From positions 1-6,478 of the forward strand of contig JAPXLS010000129.1 in assembly GCA_033809435.1 (NCBI GenBank): a stretch of DNA of 6,478 nt, written 5' to 3'. This document shows positions 4,719-6,478 of this stretch, piece by piece (position 1 is the stretch's first letter; each line of letters opens with the position of its first letter). Position numbers and translations under genes: made by a program. Origin of the DNA: JAAZIN01 sp033809435. Lineage in GTDB: Bacteria; Bacillota; Dethiobacteria; DTU022. Below the pieces are notes generated by a model. That model ran no database searches, had not been told where the DNA came from, and saw only the letters and a list, made by a program, of their open reading frames with translations.

Positions 4719-6478
4719 ATGGCACCAGTTGAAGTATACAGGGCGGGCGCATGGCATGAACTGCTTGCATGCAAGGATCGCTGGCTGGGAGAGGGCCCCC
4801 CGGTGATTGTAATCCCATCGGACCAAGAAAAGAGCGCAACCGCCGCTCTGTTCCCGGAAACGGCTGCCGGCGCTGTTGTCACCATTTCCGGGCTGATGGA
4901 GCGCTATGTCAAAGGGCTGGGCAAGGCCGGTTTGATCTCGCGACAGGGCCTGGAGATGATCCTGGGCTCTATTATCTCCGAAGCCCTTACCGCCTACCTG
5001 AATATGGAGGAGTACCGGCAGGGCTATGTCAGGGCGCTGACCGATTTTCTTTACAATTACCGCTCCGCCACTCTGGCCGATCTGGAGGAAGTGATCAACA
5101 GTCTGAAAGCGGGCCGGCTCACCCCAAAAGAAAAAGAGCTGATCCGGATCGATGCTGCCTGCCGGCAGAGAATGGGCGACATCGGTTTCGATCTCCGCAG
5201 CGCAGTGGAGCATCTGCTGCACAGCGGTGGGCCGCCGGAATTTGATCCCTTTCAGCAGTCGGGTCTCCCTGAAAAGGGCTCGCTCATCTTCTGGGGCTTT
5301 GATACGGTTACCCCTCTGGAAGCCGCCTTTATCGGGTATGCTTTTGATCGGGACTGCCGGGTGGTATTTTTGCACTGCGCAGATGGATCAGCCCCGGAGC
5401 AGGCCCTGCGGGTGCAGCGAGGCATCGCCGCCCTGCTGGAGCGGGAGGGAACGCCGCCGGCAGTGGAACTCAAGGCCCCGCCCGGCCCCGGGGATTGTTT
5501 TACCGCCCTGTCCCGCTCTCTGTTTCAGCCGGCAGCTCCGCCGATCCCTTGTTCCAGATCGGGCAGCGCCGTCAATTTGCTCCCGGCGGCGCGGTTCGAT
5601 GTGCTCAAAGCCAATGATCGTTTTGGCGAGACGGTTTCCATTGCCCGCCGCATCAGGGAGCTGCTCGGGGAGGGCGCCTCCCCTGACAGCATCCGCATCA
5701 TTGCCCCCGCCTATGATCTGTACGCTGTGATCATCCGGGAGGTTTTCCCCGATTACGGTATTCCCTTTGTTCTGGAAGAGGGCATCCCCTTGCTCAGCTT
5801 GCCACAGGCTGCCCTGATCAACAACCTGGTCGGCCACAGCGTCAGTGCAAACCCCTTTGCCCTGCGTGAAAAAATATTGTCCTCGCCCTATGTTTCTTAT
5901 GAGCTGACCGTGGACCCTGCGGCCCTGACAGAATACCAGAAACACTCCGGGGCGGAGCTGCTTGCCGCCGCTCCCCTGCGGGAGCGCCTTTCCAGCGGTA
6001 TGCGCTGCCGCCTCGATTTTCGTGCGATCAGCCGGCTGCGCCGCACGGCTTACCGATCCCTCCAACCAGCCGCCGGAACCCATCCGGCAGCTGTGTTCGA
6101 GAAGTATTTTGACGGCACCGGGAGCGGGAAGGCGAGTCAAGAGGATCGCTTCCAGGTTTTGCTCCAGTCGTACCTGCTGGACCGGGCCGAAAAGGAGTTC
6201 TCCCTCTGGCGCCCCCGCATGAGCCCGGCCGAATTCAAAGAGACTTTGCATATGCTGATGCGCCGTTTTCGGATTGGTGAAAACATTGACGGCATTTTGG
6301 AGGCGGCTGCGGGTACCAAAACCCGGGAGCGGTATATCCGGGAGCGGGATGAGAGGGCGCTGGAAAGGATCGAGCTTATTCTGAATGAACTCGAAATGAC
6401 GCTGTTGCCTCTGTCGCAGGGTGCTGCGGAGCGCTTTCCCCTCACAGACCTGGTCCGCATCTTTACGCGGCTCCTTGC
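4719..6478 (+). CDS. AddB/RexB-like recombination nuclease subunit, N-terminal part (PD-(D/E)XK nuclease family), truncated by window edge
   Basis: The frame from ATG 4719 stays open to the last base: 586 codons plus two bases. The first ~250 residues resemble the degenerate helicase-like N-terminus of AddB-type proteins: a hydrophobic strand GPPVIVIPSDQ, a helical stretch beginning ISGLMERYVKGLG, and KGSLIFWGFDTVTPLEAAFI at about 183-202. A second segment, ANDRFGETVSIARRIRELLGEG followed by IRIIAPAYDLYAVIIREVFPDYGIPFVLEEGIPLL (about 301-360), matches the AddB/RecB-type helicase-like fold. SSPYV near 389-393 continues that pattern. In the family, AddB pairs with AddA to resect double-strand breaks, and the PD-(D/E)XK nuclease and iron-sulphur cluster lie at the C-terminus. 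That part is outside the window and cannot be confirmed. No GxxGxGKT Walker A is seen near the N-terminus, unlike Bacillus AddB. Two long minus-strand frames opposite this gene are mere shadows. An addA-like helicase gene is expected just downstream. Confidence 0.75.
   Translation, partial: MAPVEVYRAGAWHELLACKDRWLGEGPPVIVIPSDQEKSATAALFPETAAGAVVTISGLMERYVKGLGKAGLISRQGLEMILGSIISEALTAYLNMEEYRQGYVRALTDFLYNYRSATLADLEEVINSLKAGRLTPKEKELIRIDAACRQRMGDIGFDLRSAVEHLLHSGGPPEFDPFQQSGLPEKGSLIFWGFDTVTPLEAAFIGYAFDRDCRVVFLHCADGSAPEQALRVQRGIAALLEREGTPPAVELKAPPGPGDCFTALSRSLFQPAAPPIPCSRSGSAVNLLPAARFDVLKANDRFGETVSIARRIRELLGEGASPDSIRIIAPAYDLYAVIIREVFPDYGIPFVLEEGIPLLSLPQAALINNLVGHSVSANPFALREKILSSPYVSYELTVDPAALTEYQKHSGAELLAAAPLRERLSSGMRCRLDFRAISRLRRTAYRSLQPAAGTHPAAVFEKYFDGTGSGKASQEDRFQVLLQSYLLDRAEKEFSLWRPRMSPAEFKETLHMLMRRFRIGENIDGILEAAAGTKTRERYIRERDERALERIELILNELEMTLLPLSQGAAERFPLTDLVRIFTRLL

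Noticed and set aside
4587..6251. Two long minus-strand frames (4587-5375 and 5388-6251)
   Set aside because: Both are opposite the unbroken AddB-like frame, have low-complexity Arg/Gly/Gln-rich translations and no recognisable domains.
1..6478. CRISPR array, tRNA, insertion sequence or phage module
   Set aside because: No regularly spaced direct repeats, cloverleaf with CCA end, transposase motifs or terminal inverted repeats were seen on either strand.

Overview
The window is a chromosomal stretch of about 55% G+C. It most resembles a bacterium of the Firmicutes/Clostridia type (for example the Desulfotomaculum/Pelotomaculum/Syntrophomonas neighbourhood). That placement is an inference from strong GGAGG-type ribosome binding sites, likely GTG starts, an AddB-like rather than RecC-like recombination protein, and the general look of the proteins. 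No rRNA or other marker gene is present to confirm it.

Layout, left to right. Positions 1-822 (+) hold most of an iron-siderophore/cobalamin-type ABC transporter ATPase whose start lies before the window. Positions 898-1428 (+) hold a small HAD-fold 5'(3')-deoxyribonucleotidase-like protein. It has no ordinary start codon that would keep its catalytic aspartate and probably begins at ATT. Positions 1476-2087 (+) hold a PlsC-type 1-acyl-glycerol-3-phosphate acyltransferase. These three genes run the same way with gaps of 75 and 47 bp. Converging on them is 2140-3714 (-), a Pif1/RecD-like helicase with a C-terminal WYL domain. A divergent spacer of about 180 bp follows, then 3899-4465 (+), a conserved hypothetical alpha-helical protein closed by a good intrinsic terminator at 4564-4590. 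From 4719 an unbroken frame runs off the right edge. It encodes the N-terminal ~586 residues of an AddB/RexB-like recombination nuclease subunit that lacks a visible Walker A motif.

The left half is housekeeping: metal/corrinoid uptake, nucleotide turnover or salvage, and phospholipid synthesis. The right half has a DNA-processing flavour: an SF1 helicase and the start of what is probably an addAB-type end-resection operon, whose partner AddA would be expected downstream. I see no CRISPR array, tRNA, insertion sequence or phage gene. No wholly new system is evident. The points most worth checking are the apparent ATT start, the helicase-WYL fusion, the Walker-A-less AddB-like protein and the unrecognised protein between the two DNA-repair genes.
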